Shown here piece after piece: positions 1 to 5,529 of a DNA stretch of 6,263 nucleotides. Within the stretch, counting starts at the first letter, position 1; each line of letters begins with the position of its first letter. The notes under the pieces were generated by a model. It saw nothing but the letters and a program-made list of their open reading frames with translations. It had not been told where the DNA came from and ran no database searches. Source of the DNA: Chloroflexota bacterium (GTDB taxonomy: Bacteria; Chloroflexota; Limnocylindria; Limnocylindrales; CSP1-4); the NCBI GenBank assembly GCA_030271555.1, contig JARXKQ010000072.1, positions 1 to 6,263 on the forward strand, in the 5' to 3' direction. The position numbers were made by a program, and so were the translations under genes.

Positions 1-1160
1 TCGACTCGGGCGGCGCGTTCCTGCCGCTCCAGGACGAGGTCTTCCCCGACCGCGACCACTTCGGCCGCATCTTCTACAACCAGGCGCGAATGAGCGCGGC
101 GGGCATCCCGCAGGTCGCGTTGGTGATGGGCAGCAGCACCGCCGGCGGCGCGTACGTGCCGGCGATGTCCGATGAGACAGTCATCGTCCGCGGCACCGGC
201 ACAATTTTCCTGGGTGGCCCGCCGCTGGTTAAGGCCGCGACCGGCGAAGAGGTGAGCGCCGAGGATCTTGGTGGCGCGAGCGTCCATGCCAGGATCTCCG
301 GCGTCGCCGACCACGAGGCGCTCGACGACGAACACGCCCTCGCGCTCGGTCGGCAGATCATGGCCAGCCTGTCCTGGAAAAAACCCGACCTACCGTGGGA
401 CCGACTACCCGCCCGACCACCCGCAGTCGACCCGTCAGACCTGTACTCGGTCATCTCGGGAGACCTCCGGGTTGGCTACGACGTCCACGAGGTGATCGCC
501 CGCCTCGTCGATGGCTCCGAGTTCCACGAGTTCAAGTCGGGCTACGGCGAAACGCTGGTGACAGGCTTCGCCCACATCGACGGCTACCCGGTCGGCATCC
601 TCGCCAACAACGGCGTCCTGTTCAGCCAGTCGGCGTTGAAGGGAGCGCACTTCATCGAGCTCGCTTGCCAGCGCAAGATCCCGCTGGTCTTCCTGCAGAA
701 CATCACCGGCTTCATGGTGGGTCGGGAATACGAGAGCGGTGGCATCGCCAAGGACGGCGCGAAGCTCGTCACCGCCGTTGCCAGCGCGGAAGTGCCCAAG
801 TTCACGGTCATCGTCGGTGGCTCATTCGGCGCCGGGAACTACGGCATGGCCGGCCGGGCGTACTCGCCCAGGGGGCTGTGGATGTGGCCGAACGCGCGCA
901 TCAGCGTCATGGGCGGCGAGCAGGCCGCGATGGTCCTCGCCCTGGTCGGCACGTTCAAGAACGACAAGGAACGCGAGGCCTACCGGGCGGAGATCCGCGC
1001 CAAGTACGAAGCGGAGGGCAATCCCTATCACTCGACCGCGCGTCTCTGGGACGACGGCGTGATCGACCCGGCGCAGACGCGCGACGTTCTCGCCATTGCG
1101 ATCGCAGCGAGCCTCAACGCGCCGATTCCGGAAACCAAGTTCGGCGTCTTCCGGATGTGA
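1..1160 (+). CDS. mccB: Methylcrotonyl-CoA carboxylase carboxyltransferase (beta) subunit, 5'-truncated
   Basis: This is the carboxyltransferase subunit of biotin-dependent 3-methylcrotonyl-CoA carboxylase. It moves the carboxyl group from carboxybiotin to 3-methylcrotonyl-CoA in cytosolic leucine degradation. The frame is already open at the left edge (first whole codon at base 3) and 385 residues are present. Full-length MccB is about 535 residues, so about 150 N-terminal residues lie outside the window. The internal ATG at 90 is not the start, because the conserved stretch [17 protein letters not shown] precedes it. Family hallmarks seen are [118 protein letters not shown] and the C-terminal FGVFRM. 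Compared with the human enzyme from memory, the loop after [10 protein letters not shown] is about eight residues shorter. Its stop overlaps the next gene. The biotin carboxylase partner probably begins at 5530. Substrate assignment is very likely from the motifs; a geranyl-CoA carboxylase is a minor alternative. Confidence 0.96.
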   Translation, partial: DSGGAFLPLQDEVFPDRDHFGRIFYNQARMSAAGIPQVALVMGSSTAGGAYVPAMSDETVIVRGTGTIFLGGPPLVKAATGEEVSAEDLGGASVHARISGVADHEALDDEHALALGRQIMASLSWKKPDLPWDRLPARPPAVDPSDLYSVISGDLRVGYDVHEVIARLVDGSEFHEFKSGYGETLVTGFAHIDGYPVGILANNGVLFSQSALKGAHFIELACQRKIPLVFLQNITGFMVGREYESGGIAKDGAKLVTAVASAEVPKFTVIVGGSFGAGNYGMAGRAYSPRGLWMWPNARISVMGGEQAAMVLALVGTFKNDKEREAYRAEIRAKYEAEGNPYHSTARLWDDGVIDPAQTRDVLAIAIAASLNAPIPETKFGVFRM

Positions 1161-2362
1161 GGCGGACCGCGGCAATCGGACCCGTGGCGTGCTTCGCCGC
1201 GCTGGGCATCTTCTGGGGAGCGTGGGCCGCGCTCATTCCACAACTTAAGCTCCAGACGAACTCGTCAGACGGCGAGCTGGGCGCCGCGATGCTCGTCAGC
1301 GGTGTCGGCGCGATCCTGGCGATGCTCGTTGTAGGCCGCCTGTGGCAACGGTTCGGGTGGTATCTGCTGCCGGTCACCGGCCTGTGGTTCGCCATCGCCG
1401 GACTTGGTCTGGCCCTGGCCAACTCGACACCTACCTTGGCGCTGGCGCTGTTTTTCATCGGCGCTGGATCGGGCGCGCTCGATGTCGCGATGAACGCGGC
1501 GGTCAGCGATGTCGAGGTCGCCAGCGGCTCGCGCCTGATGTACGGCGCGCACGCTTTGTTTTCGCTCGCCGTGCTGGTTGCCAGCGTCGCCACCGGTTTC
1601 GCCCGCCAGGCCGGCGCCGGGCCGTGGCCAATCCTCGCGACCGTCGCGGTGATCATCGCGCTGATGACGATTTCGACGATTGCGAGCACACGCCGCATGC
1701 ACCGATCGACCCCGAAAGCCCCGACTACCCGCACGGCTGCTTCATCCAACCGCCCTGCCACCCTCCTCGGCGGACTGGCGGCGCTGGCGGTGTTGTGCGC
1801 CGTGGGCTATCTAATCGAAGACGCGTCCCAGAACTGGAGCGCGCTGCACCTGGAGCGCGGGTTGGGCGCGAGTCCGGCGCTGAGCGGTGCCGCGCCGGGC
1901 ATCTTTGCCGCGGCGATGTTCATTGGCCGGAGCAGCGGCCAGCGGCTGGGCACCAAATTCAGCGAACGTGGACTCTTCTCAACTGGTGCCGTGGTCGCCG
2001 CCGTGGGCCTCGCGATCCTGGCTATCGCGCCAACGCCCGTCGTGGCGCTCGCCGGTCTGGCGGGGGCAGGCGCTGGGATCGCCCTGGTTGCGCCCGCGCT
2101 CTACGGCCGCGCCGGCCGCGAGGCGAAGGCCGATGATCGCGGCAAGGCCATCGCCCGCCTCACGGTCTTTGGCTATACGGGCTTCATCGTGGGGCCAGCG
2201 CTGATCGGCTTCATCTCGCAGGCCATCAACCTCCGCACCGGCATTGCCACCCTGGCCGTGCTGGCGGTTGGGCTGGCAGTCGGTGGCTACCTGGCGCTCC
2301 GCAGCCCGTCCAAGGCTGACTTCAGCGCCGACGAGGAGCTGCTCAACTCCGGCCGCGCCTGA
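1157..2362 (+). CDS. MFS transporter, MosC/YbjJ-like
   Basis: This is a 401-residue polytopic membrane protein of the major facilitator superfamily, the normal length for 12 transmembrane helices. The frame is open much further upstream inside mccB, but the hydrophobic protein only begins here. I chose the GTG at 1157, which forms a 4-base GTGA overlap with the mccB stop; GTG 1184 is a later alternative. There is no clear Shine-Dalgarno sequence, so translational coupling to mccB is likely. Hydrophobic segments fall near residues 7-29, 41-60, 70-88, 92-113, 132-148, 158-177, 202-221, 242-257, 273-292, 295-315, 333-354 and 362-381, with a polar central loop at about 178-200. The signature DVAMNA (109-114) followed by Glu120, and the later [15 protein letters not shown] (221-235), resemble the YbjJ/MosC branch of MFS. 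The substrate is unknown. Coupling to mccB hints at a carboxylic acid or branched-chain metabolite, which is inference only. Confidence 0.92.
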   Translation: MRRTAAIGPVACFAALGIFWGAWAALIPQLKLQTNSSDGELGAAMLVSGVGAILAMLVVGRLWQRFGWYLLPVTGLWFAIAGLGLALANSTPTLALALFFIGAGSGALDVAMNAAVSDVEVASGSRLMYGAHALFSLAVLVASVATGFARQAGAGPWPILATVAVIIALMTISTIASTRRMHRSTPKAPTTRTAASSNRPATLLGGLAALAVLCAVGYLIEDASQNWSALHLERGLGASPALSGAAPGIFAAAMFIGRSSGQRLGTKFSERGLFSTGAVVAAVGLAILAIAPTPVVALAGLAGAGAGIALVAPALYGRAGREAKADDRGKAIARLTVFGYTGFIVGPALIGFISQAINLRTGIATLAVLAVGLAVGGYLALRSPSKADFSADEELLNSGRA

Positions 2363-2379
2363 CGCCGCGACGCGTCAGG
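2358..2379. terminator. Perfect inverted repeat spanning both convergent stop codons, possible bidirectional terminator
   Basis: CCTGACGC (2358-2365) and GCGTCAGG (2372-2379) form a perfect 8-bp stem with a 6-base loop. The left arm contains the TGA of the MFS gene (2360-2362) and the right arm contains the complement of the TGA of the minus-strand lipoprotein gene (2375-2377). Only 12 bases separate the two genes. No T-run follows on either strand, so this is not a textbook intrinsic terminator. It could act as a factor-assisted terminator or as an mRNA 3'-end stabiliser for both transcripts, or be chance. Confidence 0.45.
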
Positions 2380-2851
2380 GTGCGACCGCAAGGTCAGCGT
2401 CGACGGCAGCAACCTCGTTCGCATCGAGGACCGGGCGACCGGTATCGAGCAGCAGCCGCTCGATCGTCCGACCTTCATCAACGAAGACGGATCGCGCTCC
2501 CACCCCCGGCGCCGCGACGGCTCCACGGTAGGCAATGAGCGTTTCGTCGGCCCGACCCGGCCAGCGCATCAGGAGGCTGAAGCCGCGATACCCGAGCCCG
2601 CCTTCAGGCGGACGCGCGGACGCGAGCGGCAATGCTGCGATCGCCGTGGCGACCTGGGCAATCTCGGCTTCGGTCAGGTCCCACGATGGATCAACGCGGC
2701 CGGAGTAGATGCCAAGGCTGACCGTGATGCTCGTCGGCAGGTCGACGCCGGGAGTGGCGGTAGGAGCCGGGCTCGTGCCCGCGCAGCCACCCATGGCCAC
2801 CACCGCGAGCAATGCCGGGAGAATACTGATGCCGACACTTCGCATATTCAC
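2375..2851 (-). CDS. Small putative lipoprotein of unknown function
   Basis: I do not recognise this 158-residue protein as a member of a named family. Its N-terminus looks like a type II (lipoprotein) signal peptide: Arg4, a hydrophobic run at about residues 6-20, then AMGGC with Cys23 as the likely lipidated residue. Met at the -3 position of the lipobox is unusual but tolerated. An Ala/Thr/Pro linker (24-36) follows, then a compact soluble domain of about 120 residues with YSGRVDPSWDLTEAEIAQ and YRGFSLLMRW. It is therefore probably anchored on the outer face of the cytoplasmic membrane. The start is taken as GTG at 2851-2849; ATG at 2845 is an alternative two codons in. Upstream, an AGGG seven bases from GTG could be a Shine-Dalgarno sequence. 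The gene is convergent with the MFS gene (12-base gap) and divergent from the PPC gene. It is the only minus-strand gene here and has no evident link to leucine metabolism. The signal-peptide architecture is what separates it from a chance reading frame. Confidence 0.75.
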   Translation of the reverse strand: MNMRSVGISILPALLAVVAMGGCAGTSPAPTATPGVDLPTSITVSLGIYSGRVDPSWDLTEAEIAQVATAIAALPLASARPPEGGLGYRGFSLLMRWPGRADETLIAYRGAVAAPGVGARSVFVDEGRTIERLLLDTGRPVLDANEVAAVDADLAVAP

Positions 2852-2857
2852 GCCGCG

Positions 2858-2886
2858 ACCCTAAGTTGACCGGCCGCATGGCACAA
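2858..2886 (-). promoter_or_regulatory. Candidate promoter of the lipoprotein gene
   Basis: Read on the minus strand, TTGTGC (2886-2881) is followed after 17 bases by TAGGGT (2863-2858), which fits the TAnnnT form of a -10 box. The GTG start lies six bases further on, so the transcript would be leaderless or nearly so. The competing reading is that the AGGG inside the same hexamer is a Shine-Dalgarno sequence. The -35 match is only three of six, so support is weak. Confidence 0.3.
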
Positions 2887-2966
2887 GCACCGTTCCGGCC
2901 CGATAAGGCAGACCTTTCTACCCGCCTCGAACTTCGGATCTGATGCCGGGAGCGACCCCAACCCGA

Positions 2967-2972
2967 TATCGT
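2967..2972 (+). promoter_or_regulatory. Candidate -10 box of the PPC operon (leaderless)
   Basis: TATCGT fits the TAnnnT pattern and ends six bases before the ATG at 2979, the spacing expected if transcription starts at or beside the start codon. No Shine-Dalgarno sequence precedes that ATG, which agrees with a leaderless message. I found no good -35 box 16-18 bases upstream, so confidence is low. Confidence 0.3.
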
Positions 2973-2978
2973 CCGCGC

Positions 2979-3410
2979 ATGAACTTCCAGCGCTTCGACC
3001 ATCGCTACCAGCTGCGGTTCATGGACGGCGAGAAGGCAGTCGCGACGCTGCTCGCTTTCTGCCGCCGCGAGGCGATCGGCTACGCGGCGCTCAGCGGGTT
3101 GGGCGCGGTGAGCAACGTCGATCTCGCCTACTTCAACGACGTGACGGGCGAGTACGAGACGCACCCCATCGCCGAACAGCTCGAGGTGATCGGCCTGACG
3201 GGCAACATCACCATCAAGGACGGCCAGCCCTTCGCCCACGTCCACGCGACTTTCGGTGGCCGCGACCTGTCTGTGCGGGGCGGCCACATCATGGAGATGA
3301 CCGTCAAGCCCAACCTCGAGATCTGGCTGACGCGCGGCACGGAAGAGATCGTTCGGCTGCCTGACGGGGAGAGCGGCCTGTACCTGATGTCGCTGCCGGA
3401 GAAGGCATGA
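2979..3410 (+). CDS. PPC (DUF296) domain protein
   Basis: This is a single-domain 143-residue protein of the PPC/DUF296 family (plants and prokaryotes conserved; COG1661-like), often labelled a putative DNA-binding protein. The bacterial role is not established. Family features seen are the opening YQLRFMDGEKAVATLLAFC, YAALSGLGAVSNVDLAYF (35-52), TGEYE (56-60), LEVIGLTGNI (68-77), FAHVHATFGG (85-94) and GGHIMEMTV (101-109). His87, His89 and His103 occupy the conserved HxH...GGH positions that form a metal site in PPC structures. There is no AT-hook, so it is not like the plant AHL proteins that use one. An in-frame ATG at 2943 would add 12 residues (PGATPTRYRPR), which do not look like the domain. 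I prefer ATG 2979, which starts directly before the fold. Its stop overlaps the next gene by four bases (ATGA), with GGAGAAGG (3398-3405) as that gene's ribosome binding site, so the two proteins are probably made together. Confidence 0.9.
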   Translation: MNFQRFDHRYQLRFMDGEKAVATLLAFCRREAIGYAALSGLGAVSNVDLAYFNDVTGEYETHPIAEQLEVIGLTGNITIKDGQPFAHVHATFGGRDLSVRGGHIMEMTVKPNLEIWLTRGTEEIVRLPDGESGLYLMSLPEKA

Positions 3411-4693
3411 GCGAGCCGAACGGCCGCGTCGTGGCGGTCAACGTCAGCGGTGGCGGCGTGCCCAAGCGGCCGGTCGACCGCGCGTGGGTGGGGCCGTTCG
3501 GCCTCGAGGGCGACGCCCATCGCGAGAACACCGTCCACGGCGGGCCGCATCGTGCTGTCTGCCTGTTTGGCGTGGAGGTCATCGAGCGGCTCCAATCGGA
3601 GGGTCATCCCATCGAGCCGGGCGGCGCCGGCGAGAACCTGACGACGAGCGGCATCGAGTGGTCGCTGCTGCCAGTCGGTACGCAGGCACGTGTGGGCGAT
3701 CAGCTCGAGCTGGAGGTGTCGTCCTCGACCACGCCGTGCGCCACCCAGATCCGCAACTTCAGCGACGGCAACTTCAACCGCATCCGGATCGAGCTGCACC
3801 CGTCGGATTCGCGCATGTATGCCCGCGTCATCCGCGAGGGCGAGGTCAAGCCCGGTGATCCCATCACGCTGCTGCCCGACGTCAATGCGGGCGCGCAGAT
3901 CGAGGAGATGGAGCGCCGGCTGGACCGGGCTGAGACCAAGTCGACCGTTGCTGCGTGGCGCGCGGCGTCAGCTGCTGGGTTCGCGATCGACATCGTCGAG
4001 GATGGCGAGCTGGCGATGGCCTCATCGACCGACCTTCCCGGCCCAGCATTCAATTCGACCCATGGCCTGGCCCGCCTACCGAACATGCTGCCGATGGCGA
4101 CCGACTTCTACGACGCCCACAACTCGACGGGCTACCTCTGGATGACCCAGGCGCCCTGGCCCAACGCTAAGGCGTTCATGGAAGGCGACTTCGTCGGCGC
4201 GTACGTCACGGATGCGGCCCTGGTCGACGCGCTCGCCGCGCAGTCGATGCCAGAGGGAGTGACGATCCGCCGGTTGGGGCCCGGCGAGGCAACCGTCTAC
4301 AACGCCGTACGGGGGAGCACGGCTGCGGGCGGCATGGCCGACGGAGCGCCCAATCCATGGCCAAAGGTCTACGAGCGTCTCGCCGGGACAAATGCGCGGC
4401 AGCTGTTCGTGGCTGAAATCAACGGTGTCGCGGTCGCCAACGCGTCACTCCACGTCAGCGCTGGCGCGGGTTGGTTGCGCGGCGCCCTGGTCACGCCCGA
4501 CGCGCGCGGCAAGGGCATCCAGCGCGCACTCATCGCAGCGCGAATTCGCGCGGCAATCGAGGCCGGCTGCGATCTGGTGGGCGCGCAGGCTGAGCCCGGC
4601 GAGGTCTCTGCGCGCAACCTGAATGCGCTGGGCCTGCGCCACCTGGGCAACGCCAACCTGTATGAGTACATACCCGGGGTCAGCCGCCGGTGA
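3407..4693 (+). CDS. MOSC domain fused to GNAT N-acetyltransferase
   Basis: This 428-residue protein joins two enzymatic folds. Residues about 5-156 form a MOSC domain (molybdenum-cofactor sulfurase C-terminal superfamily; short YiiM-like proteins bind Moco or handle sulfur). It shows GRVVAVNVSGGGVPK (6-20), GLEGDAH (32-38), HGGPHRAVCLF (44-54), GGAGENLTTSG (72-82), the conserved Cys111 in TTPCATQIRNF, and YARVIREGEVKPGDPI (138-153). A charged hinge (EEMERRLDRAE, about 166-176) follows. Residues about 180-425 look like a two-lobe GNAT: a degenerate first half with GPAFNSTHGLARLPNM (212-227), then a second half with the acetyl-CoA loop RGKGIQ (367-372) in VTPDARGKGIQRALIAARI and a typical NLNALGLRHLGNANLYEY ending. 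The acceptor substrate is unknown. The start ATG 3407 overlaps the PPC stop and is preceded by GGAGAAGG. The stop overlaps the liuC start (GTGA). Both halves are in one uninterrupted frame, so this is a true fusion, not two adjacent genes. Confidence 0.94.
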   Translation: MSEPNGRVVAVNVSGGGVPKRPVDRAWVGPFGLEGDAHRENTVHGGPHRAVCLFGVEVIERLQSEGHPIEPGGAGENLTTSGIEWSLLPVGTQARVGDQLELEVSSSTTPCATQIRNFSDGNFNRIRIELHPSDSRMYARVIREGEVKPGDPITLLPDVNAGAQIEEMERRLDRAETKSTVAAWRAASAAGFAIDIVEDGELAMASSTDLPGPAFNSTHGLARLPNMLPMATDFYDAHNSTGYLWMTQAPWPNAKAFMEGDFVGAYVTDAALVDALAAQSMPEGVTIRRLGPGEATVYNAVRGSTAAGGMADGAPNPWPKVYERLAGTNARQLFVAEINGVAVANASLHVSAGAGWLRGALVTPDARGKGIQRALIAARIRAAIEAGCDLVGAQAEPGEVSARNLNALGLRHLGNANLYEYIPGVSRR

Positions 4694-5496
4694 GCGACCT
4701 GTTGCGGGTTGAACGGAGTGGGCCGAGTGGCGTCATTGCCCGCGTCACGCTCACGCGCCCGGAAGTCCACAACGCGTTCAACGCCGATCTCATCGGCGAG
4801 CTGCGCGCGACGTTTCGCAGGCTGTCGGACGAGCAGCCGGACAAGCTGCGCGGCGTCGTCCTTGCCGGCGACGGTCCCTCGTTCTGCGCCGGCGCCGACG
4901 TGACCTGGATGCGTGCGTCGTTGGGCTTGAGCAAAGAGCAGAACGAGCAGGACGCGATGGTCATGGCCGAGATGTTCGACGCGATCGATCGCTGCCCGGC
5001 ACCGGTGATCGCGCGCGTCCATGGCGCGGCGCTGGGCGGTGGCATGGGCCTCTGCGCGGTGAGCGACCTCGTGATCGCCGAGGCGGGCGCGAAGTTCGGC
5101 TTTACCGAGACTCGCCTGGGCATCCTGCCCGCGGTCATCTCACCGTTTGTCGTCGCCAAGATCGGCGAGACGCACGCCCGCGCGCTCTTCCCCAGCGGCC
5201 GCCGATTTGACGCCATCCGAGCGTTGCGTATCGGTCTCGTGCACGAGGTGGTGGAGGGCGACGGCGCGCTCGACGCGGCCATGGACCTGGCGGTCGCCGA
5301 CCTGCTTGCCGCGGGCCCAACCGCAGCCCGCGCCGCGAAGGCGATCATCCGCGAGGTGCGCGGCTTGCCGCACGAGTCGACGCGCTGGCACACCGCACGG
5401 CGGATAGCCGGTCAGCGCACGAGCGCTGAAGGGCAAGAGGGCCTCAAGGCCTTCCTCGAGAAGCGCGAGCCGGGCTGGCGCGGCAACTCTGATTGA
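4690..5496 (+). CDS. liuC: Enoyl-CoA hydratase/isomerase family, probable 3-methylglutaconyl-CoA hydratase
   Basis: This 268-residue crotonase-fold enzyme (family length about 260) probably hydrates 3-methylglutaconyl-CoA to HMG-CoA, the step after methylcrotonyl-CoA carboxylase in leucine breakdown. Seen are LTRPEVHNAFN (21-31), the oxyanion-hole segment GPSFCAGADVTWM (62-74), HGAALGGGMGLCAVSDLVIA (111-130), FGFTETRLGILPAVISPFVV (136-155) and ALRIGLVHEV (178-187). PAVISPFV is typical of bacterial LiuC/GnyH proteins. Of the two catalytic glutamates of classical crotonases, the second is present (Glu140). The first position (GGGxE) is Gly120, as I recall for this bacterial branch. The start is GTG 4690, overlapping the MOSC-GNAT stop by four bases, with a weak GGGG at 4676-4679. 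A 33-base gap separates it from the biotin carboxylase gene. Another enoyl-CoA hydratase is possible, but the motif and the mcc neighbours favour LiuC. Confidence 0.92.
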   Translation: MSDLLRVERSGPSGVIARVTLTRPEVHNAFNADLIGELRATFRRLSDEQPDKLRGVVLAGDGPSFCAGADVTWMRASLGLSKEQNEQDAMVMAEMFDAIDRCPAPVIARVHGAALGGGMGLCAVSDLVIAEAGAKFGFTETRLGILPAVISPFVVAKIGETHARALFPSGRRFDAIRALRIGLVHEVVEGDGALDAAMDLAVADLLAAGPTAARAAKAIIREVRGLPHESTRWHTARRIAGQRTSAEGQEGLKAFLEKREPGWRGNSD

Positions 5497-5523
5497 CACA
5501 TAACACGACAAACCTGACATTCT
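5493..5523 (+). promoter_or_regulatory. Candidate sigma70-type promoter of the biotin carboxylase gene
   Basis: A perfect TTGACA (5493-5498) straddles the liuC stop codon. Possible -10 boxes are GACATT (5516-5521, 17-base spacing) and CATTCT (5518-5523, 19-base spacing, six bases before the GTG at 5530). Both are poor matches to TATAAT. By hand count, 5491-5523 has 13 G/C of 33, far below its surroundings, as expected of a promoter patch. No Shine-Dalgarno sequence precedes GTG 5530, so the message may be leaderless. The -35 word is strong; the -10 is the weak part. Confidence 0.5.
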
Positions 5524-5526
5524 GAC
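5494..5526 (+). repeat. Three TGAC words in the promoter gap
   Basis: TGAC occurs at 5494-5497, 5515-5518 and 5523-5526, the last two inside a direct repeat CTGAC-ATT-CTGAC (5514-5526). The first and second are 21 bases apart, about two helical turns. They lie within the candidate promoter directly before a gene whose product begins with a helix-turn-helix domain, so they could be operator half-sites. Short words like this can also be chance. Confidence 0.3.
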
Positions 5527-5529
5527 GCG

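Larger units (their letters stand above)
2852..2978. other. Divergent intergenic region
   Basis: These 127 bases separate the minus-strand lipoprotein gene from the plus-strand PPC/MOSC-GNAT/liuC operon and must hold promoters for both, unless transcription enters from elsewhere. I see candidate -10 hexamers close to each start codon. I see no convincing operator palindrome, RNA gene or riboswitch-like structure. A TTGACC on the plus strand (2866-2871) has no matching -10 at a normal distance. Confidence 0.5.

Noticed and set aside
395..1156. The MFS reading frame stays open about 760 bases upstream, inside mccB.
   Set aside because: The upstream translation is Arg/Pro-rich and unlike any transporter, and it lies over strongly conserved mccB codons. 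It is an out-of-frame shadow common in high-GC genes.
1114..1761. Long open frame on the minus strand over the end of mccB and the MFS gene.
   Set aside because: It runs antisense across well-supported coding sequence, is low-complexity, shows no domain, and mirrors the codon bias of the real gene.
2866..2871. TTGACC as a plus-strand -35 box for the PPC operon.
   Set aside because: No -10-like hexamer lies 16-18 bases downstream, and the start codon is over 100 bases away.
2943..2978. Earlier ATG for the PPC gene at 2943.
   Set aside because: It would add a 12-residue Pro/Arg-containing tail not expected in the domain, without a ribosome binding site; the ATG at 2979 starts directly before the conserved fold.
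2691..3287. A 198-codon minus-strand frame across the divergent intergenic region into the PPC gene.
   Set aside because: It overlaps the conserved PPC codons and the lipoprotein gene in another frame, and has no recognisable domain or signal.
4807..5112. Loss of a catalytic glutamate in LiuC (Gly120 at the GGGxE position) as a sign of inactivation.
   Set aside because: From memory, bacterial LiuC/GnyH-type proteins commonly have Gly there while keeping the second Glu, which is present as Glu140; the rest of the enzyme is intact.
4369..5393. Two long minus-strand open frames (217 and 237 codons) across MOSC-GNAT and liuC.
   Set aside because: They cover clearly recognisable plus-strand families and their translations are Arg/Ala/Ser-rich without motifs. 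They are shadows.
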